This document shows positions 13,626-37,359 of a DNA stretch of 64,000 nt, in pieces (position 1 is the first letter of the stretch; each line of letters begins with the position of its first letter). The position numbers were made by a program, and so were the translations under genes. The DNA lies in the NCBI GenBank assembly GCA_016946835.1, contig JACVTC010000229.1, positions 64,001-128,000 on the forward strand, given 5' to 3'. Source of the stretch: Neocallimastix lanati (nom. inval.) (Eukaryota; Neocallimastigomycota; Neocallimastigomycetes; Neocallimastigales; Neocallimastigaceae). The notes beneath the pieces were generated by a model. The model saw only the letters and a list, made by a program, of their open reading frames with translations, ran no database searches and was not told the DNA's origin.

Positions 13626-14016
13626 ATGTATTATTTAATTATTCCTGTTTTTTTTGATAATGAAACTCTTTTTCAATTCTGTTTGTACTATAAGAGTGAA
13701 AGGGAAATATCAATGTCAGTAATTGAAATAGAAAATAAAATTGAAGAAAACTATTCTAGTCATTATCTTATAGATACTTTTGAAAGAGAGAATGAATGCG
13801 CTATAAAATTTTTTAATTGAACATAAAACAGATGTAAATCAAAAACAATATTGGATTGAAAATAGAAGAAAATATTGGTGTTATATCCCCATTAAATAGT
13901 GCCTGTAGAAATGACAATGAAAAGCTAGTAAAATATTTAATAGAGCAAGGGGAAATATTAATCAAAGAGATAATAATAATAGCACACCATTAATTAATGT
14001 CAAAAAAATGGAAATG

Positions 14017-14061
<45 letters not shown>

Positions 14062-14305
14062 AGTAAAATATTTAATAAAACAAGGAGCAGAAGTAAATTA
14101 AATAAATAATTTTATTAATGGATCAATCAGATAATTATAATGAAACACTATTAATTAGACCATACAAAAATATATAATGAAAATTCTGTAAAATATTTAT
14201 TGAAAATGGGAATAGATGCCAATCAAGGAGGTAAAAATGGAGACACTCTATTAGTAATTGCATAAAGATATTAAAATGATGATATGGTAAAATATTTAAT
14301 AAATC
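13626..14305 (+). pseudogene. Decayed ankyrin-repeat gene
   Basis: A 64-codon frame at 13626-13820 breaks at a T run where one extra T shifts the frame. The other frame continues as KFLIEHKTDVN. Further along, three frames in turn give ankyrin-repeat pieces: PLNSAC and LVKYLIEQG, then STPLIN, then LVKYLIKQGAEVN, VKYLLKMGIDANQ and GDTLL, ending near 14305 with MVKYLI. These match the ankyrin consensus (TPLh..A...G....VKhLl..GAdhN). Several frameshifts, in-frame stops and an A43 insertion disrupt the gene. The family is large in gut fungi, with one helix-turn-helix unit per ~33 residues for protein binding. It is clearly no longer able to make a full protein. Confidence 0.8.
14017..14059. repeat. 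A43 tract inside the ankyrin pseudogene
   Basis: A 43-base run of A sits exactly where the ankyrin repeat should read GNENLVKYL: GGAAATG lies on its left and CTAGTAAAATATTT on its right. It looks like the AAAA of the original codons expanded in place. Confidence 0.85.
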
Positions 14306-14649
14306 TATCATTATTATTATAATTATATTATGAATTGATTCATGAAAAAAATAATTATACTTGATTTGACATTTTAAACTTATCTAACAACTTTTCTCAC
14401 CCTTCTCTTAATTCAGAGAGAATGTTTTATTTTTATGTTTTTTTGATAATAATTAATTATTTAATTAATTGTTCATGTAATTAAAATAAACTATTTAATG
14501 AATTTTTATGTTAAAGTATTATAAATGTTGATAAATATTAATAATTATTATTTAAGGAAATATTAATAACTATATTATGATAAAATAACATGAATATAAA
14601 TAAAACATTCTACAAATATAAAAACTCGATGAAATTTATTTAATTATTA

Positions 14650-14992
14650 AGTAGTTTGATTAAAGCTATAATCTTCCACAAGATTATTTGCTTTACTTCG
14701 TTCTCTTATCTCAAAAGCATGATTAATGTTACTCGTCATTTTCACTTTATATTTAATTAATAAAATTATTCATTTGTTTTTCTGTTTCAAATTGAATTTA
14801 CTCTAATATTATAATTTAAAAATAATTCATTTTCCTTAATCATATTAATTACAATTTGTTCTTCGTTATGATTAAATTTATTCAGCATAACAAAATATAA
14901 TTTTGATGGTTTAACTGTATTGAAATTAGCCATATACCAATCAAAATTTTCTTTTAAGTCAATTGTAAAAGTAGGACCTAGTTCATAAAAAT

Positions 14993-14996
<4 letters not shown>
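14650..14996 (-). pseudogene. Gene relic, unknown protein
   Basis: On the minus strand 14996-14787 reads a protein-like stretch of about 67 residues (for example NFDWYMANFNTVKPSKLYFV, followed by MLNKFNHNEEQIV) with ordinary amino-acid variety, then TGA. A shifted frame continues with residues such as ETEKQMNNFIN before more stops. It has no ATG at its 5' end, where a poly-T tract begins. The style resembles N-terminal parts of gut-fungal ankyrin proteins, but I cannot name a family. It faces the ankyrin relic, so both may be debris of one rearranged locus. Confidence 0.5.
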
Positions 14997-15026
<30 letters not shown>

Positions 15027-15148
15027 TTAATGATTCAACTTTTTATATTATATAAATATTATTTTTTAATAAATTATTTAATTTATATAATATTTTTATT
15101 TTTTATTTTTTATTTTTATTTTTATTTATTTAATTTTATTTATTTATT

Positions 15149-19890
<4,742 letters not shown>

Positions 19891-19935
19891 ATAAAAAAAA
19901 ATAGAAAAAAAAAAGAGTGAAATAACAATTATTAA

Positions 19936-19985
<50 letters not shown>

Positions 19986-20923
19986 TTATACTAATTATTA
20001 TATAAAAAAGAGGAAAAAAAATTTTTTTTTTTCCTTTTTTTTTTTTTTTCTTTATATTTATATTTGTAAACAGTATTACTATCTTTTTATACATATATAT
20101 ATATAATTTTAATGACATGAATGCTCTTTTTTTTTTATAATTCAAATGAAAAAACAAAAAAAAAAAAAAAGTTCCATAAATACGAATAATAAATTAGTTC
20201 AATAATAAATAATAATAATAATAATAAATTAGAACATGAAAAACAAAGAAAATTAAGTTATTAAAATAATAGATTTTTAAAGTAATTGGGAATAAATAAA
20301 CTAAATAATAAGAAAATTATATATAATATAAAAAGATAATAAAAATCATTAAAAAAAATTAGAGGTATCAAAGAATTTAATTAGGAGATAATAGTATAAA
20401 TTTTTATTTTTATTTTTATTTTTTTTTTTTTTTTTATTTAATCATTAATATAAATATAAAAAAAAAAAAAAAAAAAGAAAGAAAGAAAGAAAGATAAAAA
20501 AAAAATTTAAAAAAGGATAGTAAATTAAATTAATAAAAAATATATATATATAAATAAATATAAATATAATTTTATAACAATTTTTAATTTAAAAAAAAAA
20601 AAAAAAAAATTCATACCTAAAATAAATAAAATTAATTAAAATAATATATATAATTAAATAAAAAAAAAAATTAATAAAAGAACCATATTTTTTTTTTTTT
20701 TAAAAGTATTGGATACCCTTTTTTTTGTCTCAAATTTAATAATAATTAGGTAAAAAACTAATTATTATTCCTTCCAATTTATTTTAATAATAAAAATAAT
20801 AAAAAAAAATTTTTATTTTTATAAATATAAAAATAGATATTATAAAAATTTATATATATATGTAAAAATATTTATGTATATATATTTATTTATATATTAT
20901 TATTGTTCATTAGAAAAAAAAAA

Positions 20924-20988
<65 letters not shown>

Positions 20989-21011
20989 TGTATTATTACT
21001 GTTTATTTAAG

Positions 21012-21057
<46 letters not shown>

Positions 21058-22372
21058 GACACCTTTAAGAAAAAAAAATATATATATATATATATATTTT
21101 ATTTTTTTCTAAATTTTTAAAATTTGTGAGGATTTTTATTAAATATAATATTAGTAATCCATAAAAGGGAACCTATCAAACATAAATGAAATGAAAAGTA
21201 GTTAAATATCATCATCATACCATCATCATCATTTTTATTCCTTCTTAAAATTTCATAACGAAAGTTTTTTTTTTTTTTTTTTTCTTTCCTTTAAACTTTA
21301 TCTTCAAAAATTAAAAAATATATATAGCTAACATCTTTTTTTTTTAAAAAAGATTTTAAATAGATATATCTATATATATATAAAAAAAACTAGATTTTTT
21401 TTTATTTTTATTTTTAAATAAATATTTATTAAATTCTTAGAAGATAAAAAAAAAAATTTTTTTTATTTTTTTCATTTTTTTTTTTTTTTATTTTATTTTT
21501 TTATTTATTATCATTGTATATTTATTATTATTATAATATTCCAAATAATAACTTAAATTTTATAATTTGTTAAATTCATATATTATTAATTATTACATTT
21601 ACATATTATTAAATATGAATTAAATTATTATTATTTGTTTATTTGTTACTTATGATGATTAACTAAAAATTTAAAATTTTGATAAAGTACTAAAAAAAAA
21701 AAAAAAAAAAAAAAGAAAGGAAGGTTGTTTTAACTTTTTTTTTTTTTTTTTTTTTTTTTTTGCCTATTTATATTACATTATTATTATTATTATTATTATT
21801 AATTAATTAATTAATTATTATAAATTATTATTACAATATTTAATTATATTATGAATTAAAATAGAATATCTTTTTTTTTTTTTTTTTTACTTTTTCCAAA
21901 TTGTTACAAGTGTCTTTCATTAAATATTACAATAAAAATAATTTTTTTTTTTTTTATTTTTTTTTTTCTTTGGTTTCTTGGCTTCGTTTTTCTTTCATTT
22001 TATTTCATTTCGTTTGTTATATAATTCAATTTATTTTTAAATATATTATTAAAAAAAAAAAATGAAAAATAAATAATTATTAAATTAAAATATATATATA
22101 TATATATAATAATAATTAACTAAATAATAAATACAAACAATAAAATAAATAAATAAATAAATAATCAGAAAAGAAAGAAAGAAGAAGAAGAAAAAAAAAA
22201 AGAGATATAATATAAATATATATATAATAGATTATAAACCAACTGTATATTTTATAAAATAATATAAAATAATAATTATAAAAAAAAAATTTATAAAATA
22301 AATAAATTTTTTTTTCTTGTATTATTTCTAATTTAGGAGATTAAAAATTCTTTTTTTTTTTAAACTAAAATA

Positions 22373-22409
<37 letters not shown>

Positions 22410-23229
22410 ATTTTTACATTTTAATTTTTAAATTAATTATTATTATTTTATATTGAAACTTTTTTTTTCCTATTTGTTATTATTGTTGAATTTTTTTCTT
22501 TCTTTCTTTCTTTCTTTCTTCATTTTCCTCTTTTATCTTTTTTTTTTTTTTTTTTTTTAATCCAAAATAATCAATGAATATTACTATTGTATTATTTTCT
22601 TAATTAAATGATGTTAATATTATTAAATTATATTATTATTATTATTATTTTGTTATTTATTTATTAATTTATTATTAAAAAAAAAAAAAGGATGATATCG
22701 TTTATTTTTTATTTTATTTATTTATTATTAATTTTTTAATAAATTATATATTACTATTATAAGTTGATATCTATTATCATATTTATAATATTTATAATAG
22801 TTTATATCTATTTTTTTTTATATTATTAATTATTATTATTTTTTCTCATTGTATATATAAATAATATATTTAAAAATTGAAAAAAAAAAAATTTTTTTAT
22901 TGTAATTTTTTTTAACTATTTTGAATTGACTTTGATTTTCAATGAATCTTTTTTTTTTTTTCCTTTCAATGATGTTTTGTTTTAAATATTGATTTTATAA
23001 AAATAAATTGTTATTATTATTTTTTTTTTTTTCTTTTTAATTAAAATTTGGTATGAAATTATTATTATTATTACTATTATTATTATTATTCATTGTAAAA
23101 ATTTACATTAGAAGAAAAAATAAAAAAAAAAAAAGATAATTATAATAATAATAATTTTTGATTATTTTTTTTTTTTTTTTTTTTTTTGATTTTTTTTTTT
23201 TTTATTTATTTATTTTTTTATCGACCTTT
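19891..23229. other. AT-rich region between convergent genes
   Basis: About 3.3 kb between the 3' ends of eRF1 (+) and the CBS-PB1 gene (-). No gene seen. It holds very many A and T runs (for example 19939-19978, 20934-20971, 21012-21047), tetranucleotide runs such as (AAAG)n near 20477-20495 and (TTTC)n near 22497-22519, and (ATT)n near 22376-22407. Lysine-only and phenylalanine-only open frames here are homopolymer artefacts. Confidence 0.75.
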
Positions 23230-25344
23230 TTATTTTGAAACAATTTTTTTTATTAAATAAATAGATAATAATGTGGAGACGACACCTATAGCAGAAACAG
23301 AAACTTTAACAAGAAGTTCATTTGGATCACTGTTATTAATGGAGGATCTAGATTTTTTATCTTTCTTTGAAGTTTCCACAGACTCAGATGAAATATTTTT
23401 AGTAATAATTGAGGTATTACCAATATCAAAACTAGCTTCAGAAAGGATTGTTGGATGAATTTCTCTATCAAAGTCATTAATATGAAGTAATAATTTAGTT
23501 TGTTTCATTCTACGAGCCATTTCAACAGCATCACTTAAATCTTGATTTGATGAAATTACAATATAATCATCATCTTCATCTAAATAACTAATTTGAATTT
23601 TATCATCGACATTTCTTCTAAGTTTCTTACATATCACAGACATTAACAGTTGATAATCATAGGCACTAGATGTAATCTTATGAACTAAACCTTGTTCATC
23701 CTTAAACTTAAATGTAAAGGTACTTTCACTACCCATTGGATACATTTGAACTTTATTTTCGATGGAATCCGCAACACTGTAATTATTTTCAGACATTGGA
23801 TAGTTGGGAAGGTTGAAGGTGGTATCTCCAGCTGGGGTGTAGTTAGAAAATGAGGGCTGATCATAACCATTATTGGTACTGGCATCTATATCGGAATAAT
23901 CATTCAAAGCAGCATTCCAGAACTTATTCCACATTGGACCTTCACCGTTAGAAGAGGTAGTATCAGTGTTGGCCTTAGAAGTGTTAAATTGACTAAGATA
24001 AATACAAGTTAATTCCAAAATATCAACAACACCAATTAAGAGGCCATCATCATCAACAACTGGAAGATGAAGATAATTACTTTCATTCATTTTTCTTAAA
24101 GCGGTGACAATTGGAGTTCTACAAGAAATTGAATCTGGATGTGGCGTCATAACACGAATAACGGTGGTATTATCTGGACTTAAACCAGCGGCAATAACTC
24201 TTAAAACGATATCCTTTGGTGTAAAAATACCAGCTAAATTGCCATTATCAAATACCATACCAGCTGATTGATGGGCTTCCTTCATAGCGCGAACAGCATT
24301 ACGAACGGTAGCCTTTAAATTAATTTCTGGTGGAAGATGACTTTGATCTTCAACAACACTCAATAAATCTCTGCATGAAATTTTATCTTTTAAGATTTGA
24401 GCATATTCGGAAATTTGATTTGGATTAATAGAAAATTCCTTTTCAACACCTTCTAAAACACTTAGGGCATCATGAAGTTGTTTGGAAGATTCATAGGCAC
24501 GTTCCATCTTTTCTAAAGCTTCATATAAACATTTTGTAATATCAAGATAACCAATAATGTTACTTTCTTGTAAATCAGAATGATGAGTACCTGGTTCACT
24601 TAAAATATCATCTTCAACAATTGGTAAATGACGGAAACGTCCAGTAACCATTTTTTGTAAAGCATCAGAAGCACTGGTATGAACGCCAACACTAATTGGA
24701 TTAGGAGTCATTACTTCTCTTAAACAAGTAGTATTACAATCTCTACCTTCAGCAATAACTCTAAAGGACAAATCCTTATCAGTAATGATACCACTTAACA
24801 TGTTCTCATCATTGATAATTAAAACACAATCAATACCTTTAGCAGTCATCATTTGTGCAGCTTCTAAAACCTAATTATATATTTTTAATTATTTATTTAA
24901 TTTCATTTTAATTTCATCTCAATAAAACTTAAAAACATTTAATTTTTGAATACTAAATGTATGATGTATAATATATGATAATTTCTACAAATATAATATT
25001 TATTATATATATATATATACTTCTTTTATTATTCAATATATATTATTATTATTATAAAGTACCTTTGCATTTTCAGGTAAGATAACAGCTTGGGAGGGCT
25101 TAAGACTCGAAACTGTCTTATTATAAAATTTAGATGACTTTTTAACAGTCTTCTTATTTCTACCCATATTTTTCTTTTTTAAATCTTGTTCAACCTTTTT
25201 TCTGATAATATCATCTTTTCTTTGATTTCTCTTACGGGCATTATCAATTAATATTGAATTTCCTTCATTTAAGGAAGAATTACTATTATTTAAAGTAGTA
25301 TTACTAGTAACAGTATTTCTTCTACTTGAATTTCTTGAAGACAT
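23230..25344 (-). CDS. CBS-domain and PB1-domain protein with C-terminal membrane anchor
   Basis: Exon 1 25344-25063 (donor GTACTT) and exon 2 24870-23230 (acceptor TAG) join in phase 0 to give 640 aa. The N-terminal ~75 residues are Ser/Asn- then Lys/Arg-rich. CBS repeats, which usually bind adenosine nucleotides, occupy about 80-210 (note VMTPNPISVGVHTSASDALQ and FRHLPIVED) and about 260-385 (VMTPHPDSIS and LHLPVVDDDG), making two Bateman modules. A PB1 domain, a protein-interaction fold, follows at about 476-556 and includes the acidic DEDDDYIVISSNQDL. The last ~28 residues are hydrophobic with a short Lys-rich end (SIYLIKKIVSK), a probable tail anchor. The CBS4-PB1 order is that of the fungal family including S. 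pombe mug70; its molecular role is poorly defined. The splice site lies inside the first CBS repeat, which confirms the join. Confidence 0.92.
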
Positions 25345-25649
25345 TTTTAAAGTTTATTTATAGTATTAAATTGATAAATTGGAAGGCTTTTTATTTATAT
25401 TCTAATGGAATAGAAATTTTTGATTATTTCAAATTTACAGTAAAATTTAATTGTATTAACAATACTAATTAATATTTTTTAGGTATATAAATAAGAAATA
25501 AGAAATTATTTAAAAGTTAATATATTTAATAAAGTAAATAGTTATTGATGTTTATTTTATAATATGAAAATCTATTAATATTTTATTTTATTTTATTTTA
25601 TTAATTTTATTTTTAAATAATATATATTATTAAAAAGAAAATTATTGCT

Positions 25650-25681
<32 letters not shown>

Positions 25682-26071
25682 TTAAATATTATTAAAACTT
25701 TTAATTGAAATATTGGATTGCAAAAATAATTATTTATATATTTATATAAAATTACCCCTTATTTAGGTTTATAATAAAATATGGTGATATATATTATTGA
25801 ATTTTTTTTTTTTAATCAGATAAATATGAAAGTTTATAATAAATTGAATTTTCGTTTGAACGTTTCTATTATTATACAAAGTTTAAAATGTTCGTTTGCG
25901 CTAGTAAAAGAAAAAATATATATATATTTTAATGTTTTTAAGATAGTTAAATTTTTAAAATTAATAATGTTTCATAATTTAATATGATAAGATAAAAAAT
26001 ATAATAAATATATATTCAAAAAAGCGTTTATAAATATATATATATAATTTTTTTTTACAAAAGTAAAATAT

Positions 26072-26108
<37 letters not shown>

Positions 26109-27728
26109 AAAATAATAAAAGTAAAATTATTATTTATAACTTTCAAAATAAAAATTATCTATGTAAAAAAAGATAAAACATTTAATTAAGAGTGAAATTT
26201 CATTTATTTTATACTGATTTTCTTACGAAGAAAAAAGTTTATTCCAATTTTTAATATAATTTACTACCCAATCATATTTTAGAATTAATATTATTGCATA
26301 ATAATATAATAAAATTATTATAAAATCCACAAATATTAAAAAAATATGAAAAGAAAAACAAAAGAAATTATTAGGTATCATATATGATATTTTTCATTAT
26401 AAAAATATAAAAAAAAAATAAAAATATAAAGAATTTTTATATGTCATATATTTGTATCTTTAGTTTCGTTTATATTAATATTATTATTAGAAGAATTAAT
26501 ATAAAGGCATGTTTCGTTTTTTTTCAAATATTTGAGTAGATCTTAACATAAATTAATACTTTATAAAGTATTGATTTTTATCTTAAAAACATAATCATGG
26601 TTTATTAATCATAATTAAAAATTTATTAAATATAATAATCAAAATAGCATATAAATCAATATATTCGTTATTAAACTGAAAATATTATGAAAACACAAAA
26701 TTAAATATAGAATAAAGAAAAGATAAATAATAAATAAATAAATAATAAATAATAAATAATAAATAATAAATAATAAATATTTAAATAATAAATAATAAAT
26801 AATAAATAATAAATAATAAATATCTAAATAATAAATAATAAATAATAAATAATAAATAATAAATATCTAAATAATAAATAATAAATATCTAAATAATAAA
26901 TAATAAATTATAATTAATAAATAATAAATAAATAATAAATTATAATTAATAATTAATAAAAAATATATATATAAATATAAAAAGTTTTTATAAATTATTA
27001 TTAAATTTTAATTGTAATAATAATTTGGCTAATTATAAAATAATATTTAAACAGAAATAATATTGCATTTTAATTAATAATAATTTTAATAAATAGAATA
27101 ATAAAAAATTTAATATAAAATAAAAAATAGAATATTTATTACCATATAAATAAAATAGAACTAATAATAATAAATATAATCACTTCCATATAATAATTAA
27201 TATTGTTATTTTATTATTTTATTTAGTTAACTAAAAATTTAAATTAAATTTAAATCTATTATCAAAAAACAAAAAAATACAGGAAAATAAAAAAGTTTAT
27301 AGATATTACGGGGTAATAAATATGATTTGATTTTAATTTTTATTAAATTTTATTTTTATTTTTTTTTTATAATTACTTATATATGATAACTATGTAATTA
27401 TGATAAATTTAAAAACACTTTACTGTATACAGTAATATATATAGTTCAGTTTAAATAGGATATGTATATATATTATTTATAAATATATAATAAAATATCA
27501 AAAAAATAATTATGTTTTTTTTTTTTATATTTTTATTTTTAATAAATAAATAAATGATAATACAAAATATTTGTTAATGAATGAAAAAAAAAAAAAAAAA
27601 AAAAGTGTGCTTATTTTTAAAATATTGAACAATTTATATATAAATATAAAGAACTATTGTATTGTACTTAAAAAGATATAGTAAAATAAAGTAAAAATAA
27701 TAAAAAGGATCAACAAGTTTATATCATT
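25345..27728. other. AT-rich intergenic DNA
   Basis: Lies between the starts of the CBS-PB1 gene and the end of IFT81. Nothing coding is supported; the 68-codon frame at 25781-25987 (+) looks like chance. Contains A ~35 at 26071-26106, a perfect palindrome AATACTTTATAAAGTATT near 26566, and the simple repeat at 26700-26945. Confidence 0.7.
26700..26945. repeat. (AATAAAT)n tandem array
   Basis: A heptamer-based array (TAAATAA units) with a higher-order variant in which ATATCTAA or ATATTTAA interrupts after every five or so units. Closely similar 7-bp arrays on the opposite strand occur at about 39380-39620 and 52280-52550. Confidence 0.85.
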
Positions 27729-33290
<5,562 letters not shown>

Positions 33291-36039
33291 TTTGAAAATA
33301 TAATATTTCTTTTTTTTTTTTTTTTTTTTTTTTAATTTATTGTATAATTAACTTATTATATTAATGGTTATTAATTTCTATATCTTATTGTTATTATAAC
33401 TATTTCATCCAATTTTTTTTTTCTATTTTAAAAAGAGTTGTATCCAATAATTTATAAAATATAATATAATATATATTATATAAGAAATATATATTTCAAA
33501 AACAAAAAAAAAAATTTTTTTTTTCTAAATTAAACTAAAAGTGAATAATATCAATGAAATTATTTAGAAAAAGAAATCCACAATTTCTATATATATATAT
33601 ATATAATATATGTTAATATAATATAATATAAAATAAATTGTTGATTATTTTTTTTTTTAGTTTGTTTAAAAAAAATAAAAAAAAAATTTTTTTTTTATTT
33701 ATTTTTTTATTAAAAAGATTTACAATTCAAAATTAATTTATAGTTTGAATTTCATGTTTTAAATTTTAAAGTTTATTGAATTTAATAATAAATTAATTAA
33801 AAAAAAAAAAAAAAAAAAAGAAAATAAAAAAAAAAAAAAATTATATTTTTTTTTTTTTTTTAATTTTTCAACGTTTAAAAAAAAACAAAAAAATTAATAT
33901 CTAATGTAAAAAAGTTTTATTTATATCTTGGAAAATAAAATTGATTTTTTTATATAATATGGCATAACTAATACTATTATTATTTTATTTTTTATTATTA
34001 TATTTTTTAGTAGTACTATTTATATAGATATTTTATATTATTAATCATTATTATTATTGTTATTACTATTATTTTTTTTTGTTGTTGTTTATTTGTTGTT
34101 ATTATTACTATTATTATTATTATTTATTGTTTGTGTTGTTATTATTTATTATCATAATTATTACCATTAATACTGTCAATTTAAAAAATATTAATACTCT
34201 TAACATTAATTTTTATCAGTAATAATTTTTGAAATATTACTAAAATATATATATATTTTATATTTGTAAATAAAATAAAGAAAATTAATAATTATAAAAT
34301 AAAAATTACAAAAAAAAAATTATAAGAATATATATTCTTTATGCTAAATATATATATTTTTTAAGAAATTGTATTGTTATTTTTTTTTCTAATAATGTAT
34401 TTAAAATAATTTAAATAATAATATTTTATGATTATTTTTATTATATATTTATTATTAACAAAAAAAAATTTTTTTTTAATATTAAAATAAAACATTTGAT
34501 GTTAAAATAAATATTAAATAATATAGATTATTTAAAAAACAAAAATAACTGTATAAATAAAAATAATAAAATATGATAAAGAATCTATTAAAACTTATTA
34601 ATATGCATTAAAATAAAAGATATTAGTAATAATTTTTATGTTAATAGTATCAATCCTAATTTTTAGATAATTATTTTTTGAAAAAATGTTATGTATATAT
34701 TATATATGTTTATATATATATATATTCATACAATATGTAAATATATTATAATTTTTAAATAAAACATTTAAATATATTCATTTATTCATTGTCAGAAATA
34801 AAATTGAAAATAACAATTTTTAATAATAATAATTATAATAAAAAGTTGAAAATAACATTTTTTAATGATAATAAATCATAATAATAAATCATAATAATAA
34901 ATCATAATAATAAATCATAATAATAATAATATATAATAATAATTAATAATATTAAAAATATTAATTATATGATTAGGTTATAAGTAAAAAAATTTTTTTT
35001 ATTGAAAATTTAACTTTTAGTAATAATTATTGGTTTTAAGATAAAGGTTAAAAATATTGAAAATAATAATAATAATAAAATAATAAAATAATAATAATAA
35101 TAAAATTAAAATTTATTTTTTATTTTTTTTCTCGAATCAAATACATTTTTTTATTAGAAAATTTATAATTTAAAAATTTTTTTGACTTTTTTTTTTTTTA
35201 TTGCTATCTTATTATATTTTTAATTTATTTTTACTTTATAAGCTAAATAGATGAAGATATATTATTATAAGAATTATAGTTGCTATTATATGATGATGTA
35301 ATTGATATAATGAATAGTTGTTATAACTGGTTTTTATTAATAATAGCATTACAAAAAAAAAAAAAAGAAAAAAAAAAAGTATAAAACATTATAGTAGTAT
35401 TATTATAAGACTTACTAAGAATAGTTAACTGTATAACACATAATTATTTTCGGCATCTACATAATTATCAAACACTATCACAACTGTAAATTAATAAGTA
35501 GTATCATTGTTAATAACTAAATCTAATACCTATAATAATGATTAATAATAGTTAATTAATGGTAAAAGTCGTTAGCTCATTATTTATTAATTGTTAACAG
35601 AGTAGTATCTATAACATTGATAATTGTTATTAGAACTAGTATGTAATTGGTAAATAACTAATGTTATAACTAGAATGTAATTGATAAGTATTATTATAAC
35701 TAATATTATAACTAGTATGTAATTGATAACCATTATTATAAATACTATTATAACTATAGCTAGTATGTAGTGTAACTAGTATTATTAGAGTTATTTCGTT
35801 AACTGTTATTTTTAAGTATACGTTAGTGATAGTTATAATAAAGATGTATTATAATAATTTATAACTATTATTAAAAGTAATATTTTTATATCTACTTTAC
35901 AACTATGTATGTCTGTATTTTATCAATCAATATAGCTATTATAAATGATAGTAATTATAAAATACTTTTAAATACATAATTTTTTTTTTTTTTTAATTTT
36001 ATTTATTCATAAATTAAATTTTGCTTCTTCCATTATGAC
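33291..36039. other. AT-rich intergenic DNA with degenerate repeats
   Basis: Upstream of IFT81. No gene seen. Contains four copies of a 13-bp unit (AATAATAAATCAT) at about 34868-34924. At 35631-35790 there is a degenerate series built on AACTAGTATGTAATTGATAA with varied spacing. The stretch 35230-35940 has more G than its surroundings but shows no open frame. Confidence 0.65.
35631..35790. repeat. Degenerate ACTAGTATGTAATTGATAA repeats
   Basis: At least four related copies (GAACTAGTATGTAATTGGTAA, TAACTAGAATGTAATTGATAA, TAACTAGTATGTAATTGATAA and a shorter GCTAGTATGTAG) with 25-45-bp spacing. Old minisatellite or repeated-element debris. Confidence 0.6.
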
Positions 36040-36370
36040 CATACCAGATTATAACCGCTGTTAAGTGTGAGATTTTCCGGCATACGAGTTAACCGCGTCG
36101 CCCCCTTCACACGTCATTACATGTCTCTCGGGGGTTGTATTTTTCCTTAAAACATTCCACCATCCTACATATATATCCTATATCTCCATTGGTTTGACTT
36201 GGGAACATCAGAATGAAAGAGAACCATTCCCCCACCTCCAGTGAGTGTCATCATTGACGCGAGGACAACATAATATCATCAGTGTCTATGATTAAGATGT
36301 AAGCGTGGTATCGCAGGGGTTTGGTTCAAAATGCTGCCAAGGGAAAGTCTTTCAGATACCACAGTGGTTA
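36040..36370. other. GC-richer island with inverted repeats, candidate structured RNA
   Basis: About 330 bp with far more G and C than the flanking DNA and no long open frame on either strand. Inverted repeats: GTGGTATC (36305-36312) with GATACCAC (36355-36362), inside which TTTGG..CCAA and GAAAG..CTTTC could also pair; GTGTGA (36065-36070) with TCACAC (36107-36112); CCCCC (36101-36105) with GGGGG (36130-36134). The last two overlap and would exclude each other or form a pseudoknot. A non-coding RNA gene is the simplest idea (RNase P/MRP, a snoRNA, SRP RNA, or a SINE). I could not match its conserved boxes to any of these, and the strand is undecided. Confidence 0.35.
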
Positions 36371-36675
36371 TATGGTTTTATGATATACCAAACAAGCATC
36401 ATCACTTGTTAAATAATAATTATTTAAAAAAAAATTTAATATAATTAAAAGGAAAAATATATATATATATTTTAATGTAAGCTATTATGTATATATAGTT
36501 ATTTATAAGGTGATACCTACACATATAATAATTAATAATTAATAATATCTTTTGTTACAAAAAAACTTTTTTTCATTATATAATTGATAGATCGTTTTGA
36601 GTATTATTAATAAATTTTGAAGAAAGAAAGAAATTTTTGAATACTTTTAATATTTATATTAAATATACATTCATG

Positions 36676-36715
<40 letters not shown>

Positions 36716-36917
36716 TTTTTTGAAATAAGTATTAATATAATTTTTTTTAAAAAAAAAAAAAATAGAAGAAAAGAAGAAGAAAAATTAGAATTAATATTAT
36801 TAAAATTGAAATTGAAGATTTTAAAAAGTTTTTTGATTTGGACCTTTGTCGGATTTTTTTTTTTTTTTTTTTTTTTGAAGCTATCTAATCTCACTTTCTA
36901 ACCAACGATCCAATCCA
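36371..36917. other. AT-rich spacer
   Basis: No gene. T25 near 36696-36720 and short A/T runs. The 95-codon minus-strand frame at 36607-36894 consists of Lys, Phe and Ile runs and is treated as chance. Confidence 0.7.
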
Positions 36918-36995
36918 ACTATTCAATAATACTATTCAATAATACTATTCAATAATACTATTCAGTAGTACTATTCAGTAGTACTATTCAATATA
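36918..36995. repeat. 13-bp tandem repeat, six copies
   Basis: Six head-to-tail units: three ACTATTCAATAAT, two ACTATTCAGTAGT, and a sixth that degrades into ACTATTCAATATA. Confidence 0.9.
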
Positions 36996-37359
36996 ACTAA
37001 TAAATCCAATAGTTACTCCAATATTTTTTTTTATTTATAATCAGCTATTGTTGAAGTTAAGAACCAACCAATTCAATAAACAATAAAATTAACTTAAACT
37101 TAAGCTAATAAAATATAACCTTTTTTTTTTTTTTTTTTTTGTTATATCTTTTCAAAAATTTATATATATATATATATATTTATTATTTTTCTACATTTCA
37201 AGTAGAAAAACATGGAAAAAAATTAAAAAAAAAAAAAAAGGAGGAAAAAAGAGAAAAGAAGGAAAAGAAAAGAAAATTAAAAGTTTAAATATATATATGC
37301 ATGTAATAAACTAATAAATTGGAAAGAAGAGAATAATAAAAGCTAGAAGAAAAATATAT

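Noticed and set aside
20874-21068. Lysine-rich 64-codon frame
   Set aside because: Encoded by A homopolymers only.
26700-26945. CRISPR-like regular array
   Set aside because: Units are simple 7-bp tandem repeats with no unique spacers, in a eukaryotic genome.
36040-36370. 5S rRNA, RNase P/MRP RNA or SRP RNA
   Set aside because: Single short matches (GACCATACCA at the left, GGGAAAGTC at the right) are not accompanied by the other conserved boxes in the right order, so no class was assigned.
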